NCBI GenBank assembly: GCA_045104975.1
Contig: JBGCCY010000023.1
Coordinates: 1 to 64,000, forward strand
Origin: CAJQQY01 sp045104975
GTDB lineage: Bacteria; Bacteroidota; Bacteroidia; Chitinophagales; Saprospiraceae
Direction: 5' to 3'
Length of the DNA stretch: 64,000 nt
Each line of letters opens with the position of its first letter. Position 1 is the first letter of the stretch. Shown in pieces: positions 53,566 through 62,664 of the stretch. A program made the position numbers and the translations under genes. The notes beneath the pieces were generated by a model. The model saw only the letters and a program-made list of their open reading frames with translations. It made no database searches and was not told the origin of the DNA.

Positions 53566-54855
53566 ATGAAAGTTGATGTACTTTTAGGTCTCCAATGGGG
53601 TGACGAAGGCAAAGGTAAAATTGTAGATTACCTTGCTAATAATTACGATATCGTTGCTCGATTCCAAGGTGTTCCAAATGCAGGACACACGTTGAAATTT
53701 GACGGAAAAAAATTCGTACTACATACCATTCCCTCTGGAATTTTCAGAGAAAACTTGCTTAATGTAATTGGCAATGGAGTCGTTATCGATCCTATTACTT
53801 TGAAAAAAGAAATCCAATTATTGGAAGATGCCAATGTGAATTACAAAGATCGATTATTCGTTGCTCGCAAAGCTCACTTGATTTTGCCAACTCATCGCTT
53901 GATGGATGCGGCTTCTGAAGCTTCCAAAGGAAAAGCAAAAATCGGTTCTACTTTAAAAGGTATCGGCCCAACTTATATGGATAAAACTGGTCGAAATGGA
54001 ATTCGAGTAGGTGATATTCATTTGGATAATTTCAAAGAGCGATATAAAGCTTTGCGTAAAAAGCACATGAAATTAGTTAAGATTTATCCTGATGTTGATT
54101 TCGATTTGGAAGCAGAAGAAAAGAAATGGTTTGAGTGTTTGGAAATTTTGAAATCACTTAAACATGTGGACGGCGAGTACTACATCAACCAAGCATTAAA
54201 AAATGGAAAGAAAATTCTAGCGGAAGGTGCTCAAGGTTCGATGTTAGATATTGATTTTGGAACTTACCCATTTGTAACTTCTTCCAATACAATTTCTGCA
54301 GGGGTTTGTAGTGGTTTAGGAATTGCTCCTTCTAAAATTGGAGAAGTGATTGGAATTACCAAAGCATATTGTACACGAGTAGGTGGTGGACCATTTCCTA
54401 CTGAGCAAGAAAATAAAATTGGTGAATTCCTTCGATCTGAAGGTGGTGAATTTGGTGCAACGACTGGTCGTCCTCGACGATGTGGTTGGATTGATTTACC
54501 TCAATTGAAATATACGATCATGCTCAATGGAGTAACTCAATTAGTGGTTACCAAAATTGATGTACTGAATAATTTCGAATCGCTTCAAGCATGTAATCAA
54601 TACCAATATAATGGTGGCGTACATGACCAATTGCCCTACGATATCAACAATATCAAAGTGGTGCCACTTTATCAAAGTCACCCAGGATGGCAAACATCAT
54701 TGGAAGGAATTACAGAATTTGAAGATTTGCCAACAACTGCAAAAGATTATATTCACAGTTTGGAAAAAGACTTGGAAGTTCCGGTGACGATGATTTCGAC
54801 TGGCCCTGAACGGGAGAAATTGATTTTAAAAAATGTAAAAGAAATGATTAGCTAA
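53566..54855 (+). CDS. purA: Adenylosuccinate synthetase
   Basis: The 429-residue enzyme opens with GLQWGDEGKGK (8-18; Asp13 is the catalytic base) and NAGHT with His41, both invariant. ATTGRPRRCGW and TKIDVLNNFESL (guanine recognition region) complete the set. It makes adenylosuccinate from IMP, Asp and GTP, the first committed step to AMP. Length is standard. Transcription is monocistronic with a leader hairpin before and a terminator after. Confidence 0.97.
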   Translation: MKVDVLLGLQWGDEGKGKIVDYLANNYDIVARFQGVPNAGHTLKFDGKKFVLHTIPSGIFRENLLNVIGNGVVIDPITLKKEIQLLEDANVNYKDRLFVARKAHLILPTHRLMDAASEASKGKAKIGSTLKGIGPTYMDKTGRNGIRVGDIHLDNFKERYKALRKKHMKLVKIYPDVDFDLEAEEKKWFECLEILKSLKHVDGEYYINQALKNGKKILAEGAQGSMLDIDFGTYPFVTSSNTISAGVCSGLGIAPSKIGEVIGITKAYCTRVGGGPFPTEQENKIGEFLRSEGGEFGATTGRPRRCGWIDLPQLKYTIMLNGVTQLVVTKIDVLNNFESLQACNQYQYNGGVHDQLPYDINNIKVVPLYQSHPGWQTSLEGITEFEDLPTTAKDYIHSLEKDLEVPVTMISTGPEREKLILKNVKEMIS

Positions 54856-54893
54856 TCTAATCATTAACCATACTAACTATAAACTATACACAT

Positions 54894-54928
54894 GAAAGGT
54901 GAGTTGCTCTAGAGTGATTCACCTTTTT
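54894..54928 (+). terminator. Terminator of purA
   Basis: AAAGGTGAGTTGCT (54894-54907) pairs with AGTGATTCACCTTT (54912-54925) with G-U pairs, followed by T's. Confidence 0.8.
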
Positions 54929-54930
54929 TC

Positions 54931-54949
54931 GTGGTAGTCTGCTTTAGCT
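54931..54949. repeat. Short dispersed repeat, copy 2
   Basis: GTGGTAGTCTGCTTTAGCT matches 52274-52292 with one change. Confidence 0.6.
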
Positions 54950-54970
54950 GATCTAGAATTTTTTCAATCG

Positions 54971-55372
54971 CTATTTTGTTTTTGAAAAAAGAGCTGCAAT
55001 GATATTTGCAAAAAAGAGAAGCCAAATAGAAATCAATAAACTAAATGAAAAATAATAGTACTGAAATTGAAACGTAGAAACAAAAAACAAAAGGATTGAC
55101 ACAACTTGAAACACCATCAGCACATAATTAAATTCATGTTTCCTAACTCTCAATATCCAATAAACTATTGGAAAAAATAAAACCCAAACGTTTATAAAAA
55201 AACTGTTTTCAGAAAACATAAAAGCAAAATTCGTTGTATCGAATCCCCAACCAATCATTCGATTTTGATTCCAAATATCTCTCCTCAGCCACATCATATA
55301 AATAAGCGGCCAATAAATCATCCCCAAAAAGAAAACCACCAAATGAGGTTTGGTGGTTAATATTTTTTTCAT
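54971..55372 (-). CDS. Small four-helix membrane protein, unknown function
   Basis: The 133-residue product has four hydrophobic helices (LVVFFLGMIYWPLIYMM, FINVWVLFFPIVYWILR, YVLMVFQVVSILLFFVSTF, FSFSLLISIWLLFFANIIAALF) and short charged loops. No family is recognised. The stop lies close to the purA terminator and the gene is followed on the same strand side by the lipoprotein methyltransferase upstream of it (30-base gap), so the two may be co-transcribed. Confidence 0.7.
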   Translation of the reverse strand: MKKILTTKPHLVVFFLGMIYWPLIYMMWLRRDIWNQNRMIGWGFDTTNFAFMFSENSFFINVWVLFFPIVYWILRVRKHEFNYVLMVFQVVSILLFFVSTFQFQYYYFSFSLLISIWLLFFANIIAALFSKTK

Positions 55373-55402
55373 CTTGCTTTTTTTATTTCAAAAAGTCCGT
55401 AA

Positions 55403-56110
55403 CTATTTCTCCTTCTCGGCAATCACAATATATTGATAATCCAATGTTTTATCATCTGAAAAAACATGCTTAAAACCTGCTTCTTGCAAATGTTTTTCGA
55501 CTTCAAAAAGAGGAACTCGTTCCTCTGCCTTGGGAAAAATTGGAGGAAGGATTTTCATTTTAAGATCGACAATATAGATTCGTCCTTTGGGTTTAACACC
55601 TTTAAAAACAGTCTTCAAATAATCGACTTTATTTTCGATATAAGAATATGTATTTGATAAAAAAACAATATCTACTTCTTCATTTTTTAATTTAGGATCA
55701 TCAAATCCAACCAGCCGAGTTTCTAATTTTGATTGCAAATTAGAGGAAAGTGATTTTACCAAAGTATCAATTTGAGCCAATGCTTTTGGATCAATATCAA
55801 TCGCAATAACTTTCTTTGCGTTAGGTAATATTTGAAATGAAAAATAACCAGAACCTGCTCCAATATCCGCAACCACTTTATCTGTCAAAACTCCTAATCG
55901 CTCAATTACCTGTCGAGGTTTTTGCCAATTATTTCGATCTGGGTTTTCTGAGTCTTTGGTTGCTTGTTCTAATCCTGAATTTCCAGAAGTCGATGAACCA
56001 TATTTATGGGATTGAGCAAGCGGGTCTTCTTTCCCACTATTATATTCACCAACACAAGACGCCACTCCCAAAAAAAGTGTAGCCAACAGAAAAGTATAGA
56101 TTAATTTCAT
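55403..56110 (-). CDS. Lipoprotein-anchored class I methyltransferase-like protein
   Basis: The 235-residue product has a clear lipoprotein signal (MKLIYTFLLATLFLGVASC, Cys19) and a linker rich in Ser and Gly. An intact SAM-binding fold follows: VVADIGAGSGYFSF (79-92), VIAIDIDPKALAQID, VDIVFLSNTYSYI, GRIYIVDLK. Signal-bearing methyltransferase-like proteins are known in Gram-negative bacteria, but SAM is not expected in the periplasm, so activity there is uncertain. A near-consensus TACCTTTA lies about 20 bases upstream. Confidence 0.85.
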   Translation of the reverse strand: MKLIYTFLLATLFLGVASCVGEYNSGKEDPLAQSHKYGSSTSGNSGLEQATKDSENPDRNNWQKPRQVIERLGVLTDKVVADIGAGSGYFSFQILPNAKKVIAIDIDPKALAQIDTLVKSLSSNLQSKLETRLVGFDDPKLKNEEVDIVFLSNTYSYIENKVDYLKTVFKGVKPKGRIYIVDLKMKILPPIFPKAEERVPLFEVEKHLQEAGFKHVFSDDKTLDYQYIVIAEKEK

Positions 56111-56190
56111 TCAAATTTTGTTTTCGTAAAGGTAAAAAACGTTATGTGTTGTTGGTCAGGTTGATGAATTATTTTTTTGTTAAAATATTT

Positions 56191-56285
56191 GAGAGACCGC
56201 TTCGCTGCCAGAGGTCAGATCGTTGCCTTTGGCAACTGTCAGATCGCTGCGCACAATCTGACCTCTGGCAGCGAAGCGGTCTCTC
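56191..56285. repeat. Perfect 30-bp inverted repeat
   Basis: Arms 56191-56220 and 56256-56285 are exact reverse complements (outer GAGAGACCGCTTCGCTGCC, inner AGAGGTCAGAT). The loop holds a second hairpin (GTTGCC-TTT-GGCAAC, 56222-56236) and a second GTCAGATCG. The right arm reaches the stop codon of the PBP4 gene. Without a T-run next to it, it is not a standard terminator. Confidence 0.95.
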
Positions 56286-57751
56286 TAATTTTCATAAATC
56301 GCCAACATCACCTTCTCCATTTTCTTCCGCACCTGAGAACTTTTGCACGTAAAATTATTAGCAATCATCGAGAAGCTAACCAACTTCCCCTTTTTTGTTT
56401 TGACAAAACCGGTGTAAGATCTGACGCGTTCCATTCCACCACTCTTTGCAAACACATTTCCTGCTGCAGAAGTTCCTTTTAGCATATATCTCATTGAACC
56501 TGACTTTGCGGAAACAGGCATTGAATTTTTAAATGAATCGGAAATTTTATCATCATTTAAAAAAATTCGAATGGCACTTGCCATCTGAAAAGTCGTCGCA
56601 GAATTCATCGGAGATAGACCACTCCCATCTAACAAAAAAAATCCTTCCGTGTTCATCTTTTTCTTTTTCAAAAAATCATATATCGCTTTCAAGCCAGCCT
56701 CAGGGGTTCCTGTGCCATTCACTTCTTTTCCAATCATTCGTAGCATTGCCTCACAATATAAATTGACACTTTTCATATTGGTCTTTTCCACGATGTCGCG
56801 AAGTGTTGGAGATTGGTAAGTATAAAATACATTTCGCTTTGCATCAGAGATTTGATGATCCCTTTCTAAATCAAAATACGTTGCGGTTAATTTAGACGTT
56901 TCAATTCCGCTTTTTTCCAAAAAATCAGCCAAGTAATGAGCAGCAAAAAATGGAGGATCAGGAATCGAACCTTTGACAGTAAATTTTTTATTCCCAACTG
57001 GAATTGTCCCTCGCACATAGCGAGTATAAGCATATGGTGCTCCAAAAATAAACGCATTGTCACCACTTCCTTTGACATCAGATTTCACCTCATTGAGTAA
57101 TAATAAATTTGGAATCGAAGGTCGAGTAGCTACAATCGACGGCTTTGCTCCCACTTTTCCTACTTGCTGGAAATCTATAAAATATAAATTCTCTTGAATA
57201 TTCAATCCATGCATTCCTGCTCCATAATAATTCCCCAAATCTTCCCATAACCATTTTGCTCCAATCACTTCTGATTCAAAAAATGAAGCATCTCCAATGA
57301 TATGTCCATTTATTTTTTTGATGCCAGCTGCTTGAATTGCTTCAACAAATTTTTGCATCACCACATCTAACTTTTCCGCCTGATCAAATTGATGAGAACC
57401 CAAAGTTGGATCTCCAAATCCTTTGATAAACAGATTGCCATTCAAGGTTCCGTTTCCATCGATTTCACCATCATATTGGAGTTCCGTTTTAAAGCGGAAA
57501 TTATCTCCCAAATAATGTAAGGCTGCGGCGGTGGTAATTACTTTGAGGGAAGATGCAGGTGTCAAACCAAGATTTGAATTATGCCCTGCTATTAATTTTC
57601 CATTCTCCACATCGACCACACTCACGCTGATTCCACCATATTTGAAATCATTATCCTTAGCAAATGCTTGGATTACATCATTTAATCTTTGAGAAAAAAG
57701 GTTTGGTAGAAAAAGACTTAACAAAATGATGGTAACCGAGAACCGATTCAT
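56285..57751 (-). CDS. dacB: D-alanyl-D-alanine carboxypeptidase/endopeptidase (PBP4 type, S13)
   Basis: The 488-residue periplasmic protein has a signal peptide (MNRFSVTIILLSLFLPNLFSQ). The penicillin-binding motifs are in order: Ser67-x-x-Lys70 (TPASSLK), Ser328-x-Asn330 (SVN in MKSVNLYCEAML), and Lys436-Ser-Gly (AKSGGMERV, replacing KTG). DGSGLSPMN near 377 is also typical. The insertion between the first two motifs gives the S13 length. It trims or cleaves peptidoglycan stem peptides. It is divergent from the FtsX-like gene, and both ends carry very long inverted repeats. Confidence 0.92.
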   Translation of the reverse strand: MNRFSVTIILLSLFLPNLFSQRLNDVIQAFAKDNDFKYGGISVSVVDVENGKLIAGHNSNLGLTPASSLKVITTAAALHYLGDNFRFKTELQYDGEIDGNGTLNGNLFIKGFGDPTLGSHQFDQAEKLDVVMQKFVEAIQAAGIKKINGHIIGDASFFESEVIGAKWLWEDLGNYYGAGMHGLNIQENLYFIDFQQVGKVGAKPSIVATRPSIPNLLLLNEVKSDVKGSGDNAFIFGAPYAYTRYVRGTIPVGNKKFTVKGSIPDPPFFAAHYLADFLEKSGIETSKLTATYFDLERDHQISDAKRNVFYTYQSPTLRDIVEKTNMKSVNLYCEAMLRMIGKEVNGTGTPEAGLKAIYDFLKKKKMNTEGFFLLDGSGLSPMNSATTFQMASAIRIFLNDDKISDSFKNSMPVSAKSGSMRYMLKGTSAAGNVFAKSGGMERVRSYTGFVKTKKGKLVSFSMIANNFTCKSSQVRKKMEKVMLAIYEN

Positions 57752-57779
57752 ATTTTTGGTGTTTATTAAAGGAGTTAGG

Positions 57780-57917
57780 GGTCAGGTTGGTCGTTCCACT
57801 CCCATGTCAGGAGTCAGGGGCTTCCTTTTCCCCATAATTTAATTTTTGAATATCGAATTCTAGGGAACATAAAAAGTCCCTGACTCCTGACACGGGAGTG
57901 GAACGACCAACCTGACC
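57780..57917. repeat. 40-bp inverted repeat with one mismatch in a divergent intergenic region
   Basis: Arms 57780-57819 and 57878-57917 (outer GGTCAGGTTGGTCGTTCC, inner GTCAGGAGTCAGGG) match except one base, and pairing extends imperfectly to about 57770 and 57927. The spacer is AT-rich and contains a 20-base word (57839-57858) identical to 33236-33255. The gap lies between two divergently transcribed genes. Confidence 0.95.
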
Positions 57918-57977
57918 GCCTGACTCCTACTCACAAAATTAATCATAATCAATCGAATATTCAGTCAATAAAAAAAT

Positions 57978-60518
57978 ATGTCCAAACCTTCTTTTTCATG
58001 GTTAGTCAAAATGGCGTGGCGAGATAGTCGTCGCAATCTTTCCCGACTACTTTTATTTATCTCTTCCATTGTGATTGGAATTGCTGCCTTGGTAGCGATT
58101 AATTCTTTTAGCGAAAATCTCCAAGCAGATATTGATGCGCAAGCACAAACTCTACTCGGAGCAGATTTAAAAATAGAAAGTAATCAGCGAATTCCTCACT
58201 CTCTAGTTGTTGAGTTGGAAGAAAAAAGCTTGGAACGATCGACCATGCTTCAATTTGTTTCGATGGCCTCTTTCCCAAAAACCGGAGACACTCGATTATC
58301 GATGATCAATGGATTGGAAGGAGGTTTTCCTTTTTATGGAAAATTAAATACTACACCTGTTGAAGCAGCTCAAGAATTTAAAAATGGAAAAAAGGCATTG
58401 GTCGACAAAGCGATGCTTTTACAATTCAATATGTCCGTTGGAGATTCAATTAAAGTAGGTGAAGTTACTTTTGAAATTGCGGGGCAATTAAATAGTGCGC
58501 CTGGTTCAGCAGGAATTACTTCTTCCGTAACACCTTCGATTTTTATCCCGATGGATTATATCGAAGCAACTCAATTAGTTCAAATTGGAAGTCGAGTTGA
58601 TTACCAAACTTATTTTTTATTTGACAAAAATTTTGACGTTGAAGCGTTCAGAGAAGAACTTCAACCTCAGCTCCGTTTGGCTAGTGCCCGATCAGAATCA
58701 GTTGCAAGTAGAAAGGAAAATATTAGCGAAGCATTTGATACGGTTAATGTCTTTTTGAACCTAGTTGGATTTATTGCTTTGCTTTTGGGATGTATCGGAG
58801 TAGCGAGTGCGGTCCATATTTATATCAAAGATAAAATTTCGACAGTTTCGATTTTGCGATGTTTGGGAGCGAGTGGTCGGCAAGCATTTTTAATTTATCT
58901 TTTACAAATCGTTGCGATGGGATTTGTAGGATCATTGTTAGGTGCATTGCTAGGAAGTGGAATTCAAGTTTTGTTGCCAGCTATTTTAAAAGATTTTTTG
59001 CCATTAGAAAATATTAGTTCAAGTATTTCTGTCACAGCAATTGGACAAGGAGTTTTGACGGGTTTGAGTATTGCGGTTTTGTTTGCCTTATTGCCTTTAT
59101 TGAGTATTCGACGCATTTCTCCTTTGCGAAGTTTGAGAGCTTCATACGAAGATGATACTGCAGGAATAGATCCTTTGCGGTGGTTGGTTTATGTTTTAAT
59201 ATTTGTTTTTATAACTGCGTTTACTTATGTCCAGACAGGTGGTGGCCCTGAAGCTATTTTCTTTCCAATTGGAATTGGTTTAGGCTTTTTGCTCTTAGCT
59301 GGAATTGCAAAATTAGCAGTTTGGGCGGTGCGCAAATTTTTTCCAACCAACTGGAGTTTTGTTTGGCGACAAAGTATTGCCAATTTATATCGTCCCAATA
59401 ATCAAACTTTAACCTTGATAGTTTCGATTGGATTAGGGACTACTTTTATTTCCATTTTGTTTTTTACGCAAGATCTTTTGTTGCAACGATTAGACATCAC
59501 TAGCGGAAATGATCAACCCAATATGTTGGTTTACAATATCCAAAGTAAGGATAAAGATGCTATCGCTGACCTAGCTAAATCTTATGATCTTCCTGTGTTA
59601 CAAAATATTCCAATCGTTACTATGCGATTGGAGTCTATCGATGATTTCGACAAAGCAGAACGCCTCAAAGACACCACAAGTGATATTAGTCGTTGGGTCT
59701 ATCGTCGAGAATATCGAGTGAGTTACCGAGATACCTTAAATGAAAATGAAGAAATTATCAAAGGAACTTGGCATGGAGATCAACCTAAAAATGATTCAAT
59801 TTTTATCTCCATTTCTGAAAGATTGGCGGAAGGTTCCAATGCGGAAATCGGAACGAAAATAGTTTGGAATGTGCAAGGTGCATTGATCGAAACTTATGTG
59901 GGAAGTATTCGAAAAAAAATGGAATTGGCAAATACCCAAGCTCGATTTTTTGTTTTATTTCCAAATGGTGTTTTGGAAAGAGCACCACAATTTTACTTCT
60001 TACTTTCACGGGCAGAAAATCCACAACAATCAGCTGACTTCCAAAAAGAGTTGGTTAAACTATATCCGAGTGTTTTGGCTGGAGACTTTTCACAAGTGCT
60101 AAAAGCAGTCGATGAAATTATTGGAAAGGTTTCTTTTGTGATTCGGTTTATGGCGCTGTTTAGTATTTTGACTGGAATTTTAGTTTTGATTAGTTCCGTT
60201 GTTTTGAGTAAATATCAACGGATTCAAGAGAGTGTTTTGCTTCGAACTTTAGGTGCGAAGAGTAGACAGATTTTGATGATCAATGCATTGGAATATTTTA
60301 TGTTAGGTGCATTGGCGACTTTGACTGGAATTGGATTGGCATTTGTTGGAAGTTATTTACTGGCGATTTTTCTTTTTGAAATTCCGTTTACGCCTAACTT
60401 GTTACCTCCGCTTTGGCTGTTTTTGAGTATCACGGGGTTGACGGTTTTAATTGGTTTGTTAAATAGTCGAGAGGTTTTGAATAAGCCACCGTTGGAGGTT
60501 TTGAGGAAGGAGGTTTAG
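57978..60518 (+). CDS. FtsX/MacB-type ABC transporter permease (YbbP-like)
   Basis: The 846-residue inner-membrane protein starts MAWRDSRRNLSRLLLFISSIVIGIAALVAINSF, the typical opening of COG3127 permeases. Two FtsX domains (helices at about 260-380 and 715-845, with the SILRCLGASGRQAFLIY and VLLRTLGAKSRQILMINALEYF signatures), one extra helix pair near 405-460 and two large periplasmic domains follow. The ATPase partner is not adjacent, nor is a lysophospholipase gene of the E. coli ybbAP-tesA type. Export of lipids or lipoproteins is inferred from the family. Confidence 0.88.
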   Translation: MSKPSFSWLVKMAWRDSRRNLSRLLLFISSIVIGIAALVAINSFSENLQADIDAQAQTLLGADLKIESNQRIPHSLVVELEEKSLERSTMLQFVSMASFPKTGDTRLSMINGLEGGFPFYGKLNTTPVEAAQEFKNGKKALVDKAMLLQFNMSVGDSIKVGEVTFEIAGQLNSAPGSAGITSSVTPSIFIPMDYIEATQLVQIGSRVDYQTYFLFDKNFDVEAFREELQPQLRLASARSESVASRKENISEAFDTVNVFLNLVGFIALLLGCIGVASAVHIYIKDKISTVSILRCLGASGRQAFLIYLLQIVAMGFVGSLLGALLGSGIQVLLPAILKDFLPLENISSSISVTAIGQGVLTGLSIAVLFALLPLLSIRRISPLRSLRASYEDDTAGIDPLRWLVYVLIFVFITAFTYVQTGGGPEAIFFPIGIGLGFLLLAGIAKLAVWAVRKFFPTNWSFVWRQSIANLYRPNNQTLTLIVSIGLGTTFISILFFTQDLLLQRLDITSGNDQPNMLVYNIQSKDKDAIADLAKSYDLPVLQNIPIVTMRLESIDDFDKAERLKDTTSDISRWVYRREYRVSYRDTLNENEEIIKGTWHGDQPKNDSIFISISERLAEGSNAEIGTKIVWNVQGALIETYVGSIRKKMELANTQARFFVLFPNGVLERAPQFYFLLSRAENPQQSADFQKELVKLYPSVLAGDFSQVLKAVDEIIGKVSFVIRFMALFSILTGILVLISSVVLSKYQRIQESVLLRTLGAKSRQILMINALEYFMLGALATLTGIGLAFVGSYLLAIFLFEIPFTPNLLPPLWLFLSITGLTVLIGLLNSREVLNKPPLEVLRKEV

Positions 60519-60536
60519 TCAACGTTAATCTTTCAG

Positions 60537-60577
60537 AAAAAGGTGTTGGAATTTCAGATTCTAACACCTTTTTTGTT
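60537..60577 (+). terminator. Terminator of the FtsX-like gene
   Basis: AAAAAGGTGTTGGAAT (60537-60552) pairs with ATTCTAACACCTTTTT (60558-60573), with one G-U pair and a T-run. Confidence 0.9.
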
Positions 60578-60745
60578 TTTCTTAAATCATTTATAACACT
60601 AGGGTTTTAAATTTTAAAAAAAAAGACATATTCGATAAAAAAACATTTATATATCTTGATTTCCATTTCACCTGCTTTTCGAAATCACTCCATCTTGCTA
60701 ACATATTCAACGACTCAATTTTTAATCATATAAAAATTAAAGAAG

Positions 60746-61420
60746 ATGAAAAAGCAAAATTTAAATTTCGGAAATATCCTAAGAAACACCTTTGTAATTG
60801 TACTGTTATCAACTTTCGCTCAAAATACTTTTTGCCAAAATAACAACATCAAAGTTACTTTTATCACCGGCGCAAAAACCAGTTTTGATTACGAGCGAGC
60901 GATTAACCCAACTTCCTCCGGATTAGTTAGCTTAAAAATTTATAACAAAAACACCGACAATAATTTCAGAACAAAAGGTGCCAGAATGAGCGGAGAGTAC
61001 AGAAGATATCTGACAAAAAAAACAGAAACATTATCTGGTTTTTATTTTGCTCCTAATTTCTCTATGGGAAAACATAAAGTTAAATATAATAAAACGACAG
61101 GTTCTGGATTAGGCTTGGGGCTTCTTTTTGCTTCGATTGATATTATCGCTGATGGAGATTTAGACAACCCTTTATATTTAAGAACACCCGAAACGATTAC
61201 TGGCGAGGCAAATATTACCGCTCAAACTCTTGGATTAAAAATAGGTTACCAAAAGAAATGGAATGCTTTCACCATGGACTTCGGAATAAACTTAACCAAA
61301 AATGCCATTGCCGGACATTCAAAAGGACTCAAATTAAGTGATGGAAGCCATCAAAAATTCAATTCGGATTTAGTTGGAAATCAATCTGAATCGTATTTTG
61401 GAATAGGCTTCGCTTTCTAA
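60746..61420 (+). CDS. Probable small outer-membrane beta-barrel protein
   Basis: The 224-residue protein has a signal-like leader (FVIVLLSTFAQNTFCQ) and alternating amphipathic strands (SGEYRRYL, SGFYFAPNFSMG, TLGLKIGYQKKWNAFTMDFGINL), ending in SYFGIGFAF, the terminal-aromatic strand of barrels recognised by the BAM complex. It resembles DUF3575-type proteins of Bacteroidota. Function unknown. It is monocistronic after the terminator of the preceding gene. Confidence 0.75.
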   Translation: MKKQNLNFGNILRNTFVIVLLSTFAQNTFCQNNNIKVTFITGAKTSFDYERAINPTSSGLVSLKIYNKNTDNNFRTKGARMSGEYRRYLTKKTETLSGFYFAPNFSMGKHKVKYNKTTGSGLGLGLLFASIDIIADGDLDNPLYLRTPETITGEANITAQTLGLKIGYQKKWNAFTMDFGINLTKNAIAGHSKGLKLSDGSHQKFNSDLVGNQSESYFGIGFAF

Positions 61421-61505
61421 AATATATTTTAACACCAAATCACATTTTTTGGAAAACGCTACTCGGTTTTGGGTAGTGTTTTTTATTTTTACAAAAAAAT
61501 AAAAC

Positions 61506-61775
61506 ATGAAATGTGTTCAGATTCAAGTTAGTGGAAAAGTGCAAGGTGTTTGGTTTCGAGCAAGTACTCAACGAAAAGCAAATGAATTAAATATAAAAGG
61601 TATCGTGAAAAACTTATCAAATGGGGATGTTTATATCGAAGCAGAAGGGGAAGAAAATATCTTGGAGGATTTTGTGAAATGGTGCCACCAAGGTTCTGAT
61701 CACTCACGTGTGGATAATGTTACAACTTCAGAACTAAAATCAAAATCCTTTGAAGATTTTAAAATAATTAAATGA
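61506..61775 (+). CDS. acyP: Acylphosphatase
   Basis: The 89-residue enzyme has standard length and motifs: VSGKVQGVWFRAST with the catalytic Arg18 and VKNLSNGDVYIEAEG with Asn36. It hydrolyses acyl phosphates such as 1,3-bisphosphoglycerate and acetyl phosphate. Its last part (SHSRVDNVTT-like DHSRVDNVTTSELKSK) follows the family's interface region. Confidence 0.95.
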   Translation: MKCVQIQVSGKVQGVWFRASTQRKANELNIKGIVKNLSNGDVYIEAEGEENILEDFVKWCHQGSDHSRVDNVTTSELKSKSFEDFKIIK

Positions 61776-61785
61776 CTTTAAAAAA

Positions 61786-61822
61786 TAAAAAAAGGTAGAA
61801 GCGCGCTCAAACACTCCTACCT
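61786..61822 (-). terminator. Terminator of the PepSY-like lipoprotein gene
   Basis: On the minus strand AGGTAG (61822-61817) pairs with CTACCT (61798-61793), followed by a T-rich run. It points away from acyP. Confidence 0.6.
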
Positions 61823-61905
61823 ATGCTATGAAAAAACCTAATGTATTTTTTTTACGGTGAATGATTAACTGTTAATCGTAAATTATTTCAACCGCATTTT
61901 TTCCT

Positions 61906-62664
61906 TTATGATCTTTCGAATAAGAAATTCCCATCTTCATCGAAAACTACAATCACTCGATCACCATCTATATTTAGTACAACGCCATAGTTTCCAGAAT
62001 TCGTTTTTTGTCCTGCTCTTTGTATGTCCGCAGAAGGATAATTAGCAGTAATATAATCTGTAATTGTCGTCGGCAAGTCAGCAACATCTACTTGCGTAAG
62101 TCCTCCACAGCCATGGTGAATGCAAGACACTTCTTCAATGAAATTTCCGTCAACATCAAATTTCAAAACGACTCTGCCATCGCCTGTTTTTATCAATACA
62201 AAATAATTTCCATTATTGTCATTTGTCTTTGCTCGCTTGGTTTCTGCATCAGGGTAATTGGCTGTAATATAATCTGTGATAGTTGTTGGTAAATCTGCTA
62301 ATTCTACTTTCGTTCCTCTATGCCCTCTTCCACATGGTCCGTGTCCATGACGAAATCCTCTTCGACTAACCAAACCTTCTCCTCGCTCGCTAAAATAAAT
62401 CATTTCTCCATTTCCTAATTCTACCTCTAAGCCCAAACCTCTTGCAGCTATTGCTGATTCAATGTATGTTTCAAAATATTGCTCATCAACTGTAGTCTTA
62501 GTTATTGCAGGTAATTCACTAATTTCAATAGCCGTTCTATTTTCAGATGCTACAATCTGCTCGATTATTTCCATATCCTCAGAAATACTTGACTCTTTGT
62601 TGCATGAGGTTGTAAATAAGCTAAACCCAATAACTGCTGTTAAAAAAAATAATAAATTCTTCAT
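61906..62664 (-). CDS. Lipoprotein with two PepSY-like (BLIP-like) domains
   Basis: From the ATG at 62664 (an upstream TTG at 62718 would hide the signal) the product has 252 residues. The leader MKNLLFFLTAVIGFSLFTTSC is a lipobox; the following NKESSISED is polar and acidic. Two homologous modules of the PepSY-like type (ADLPTTITDYITANYPDAETKRA...DGRVVLKFDVDGNF and ADLPTTITDYITANYPSADIQRA...DGDRVIVVFDEDGNF) follow, with a degenerate one at the front. The His/Gly-rich FRHGHGPCGRGHRG could bind metal. Such proteins are secreted or surface proteins of unknown role in Bacteroidota. Confidence 0.85.
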   Translation of the reverse strand: MKNLLFFLTAVIGFSLFTTSCNKESSISEDMEIIEQIVASENRTAIEISELPAITKTTVDEQYFETYIESAIAARGLGLEVELGNGEMIYFSERGEGLVSRRGFRHGHGPCGRGHRGTKVELADLPTTITDYITANYPDAETKRAKTNDNNGNYFVLIKTGDGRVVLKFDVDGNFIEEVSCIHHGCGGLTQVDVADLPTTITDYITANYPSADIQRAGQKTNSGNYGVVLNIDGDRVIVVFDEDGNFLFERS

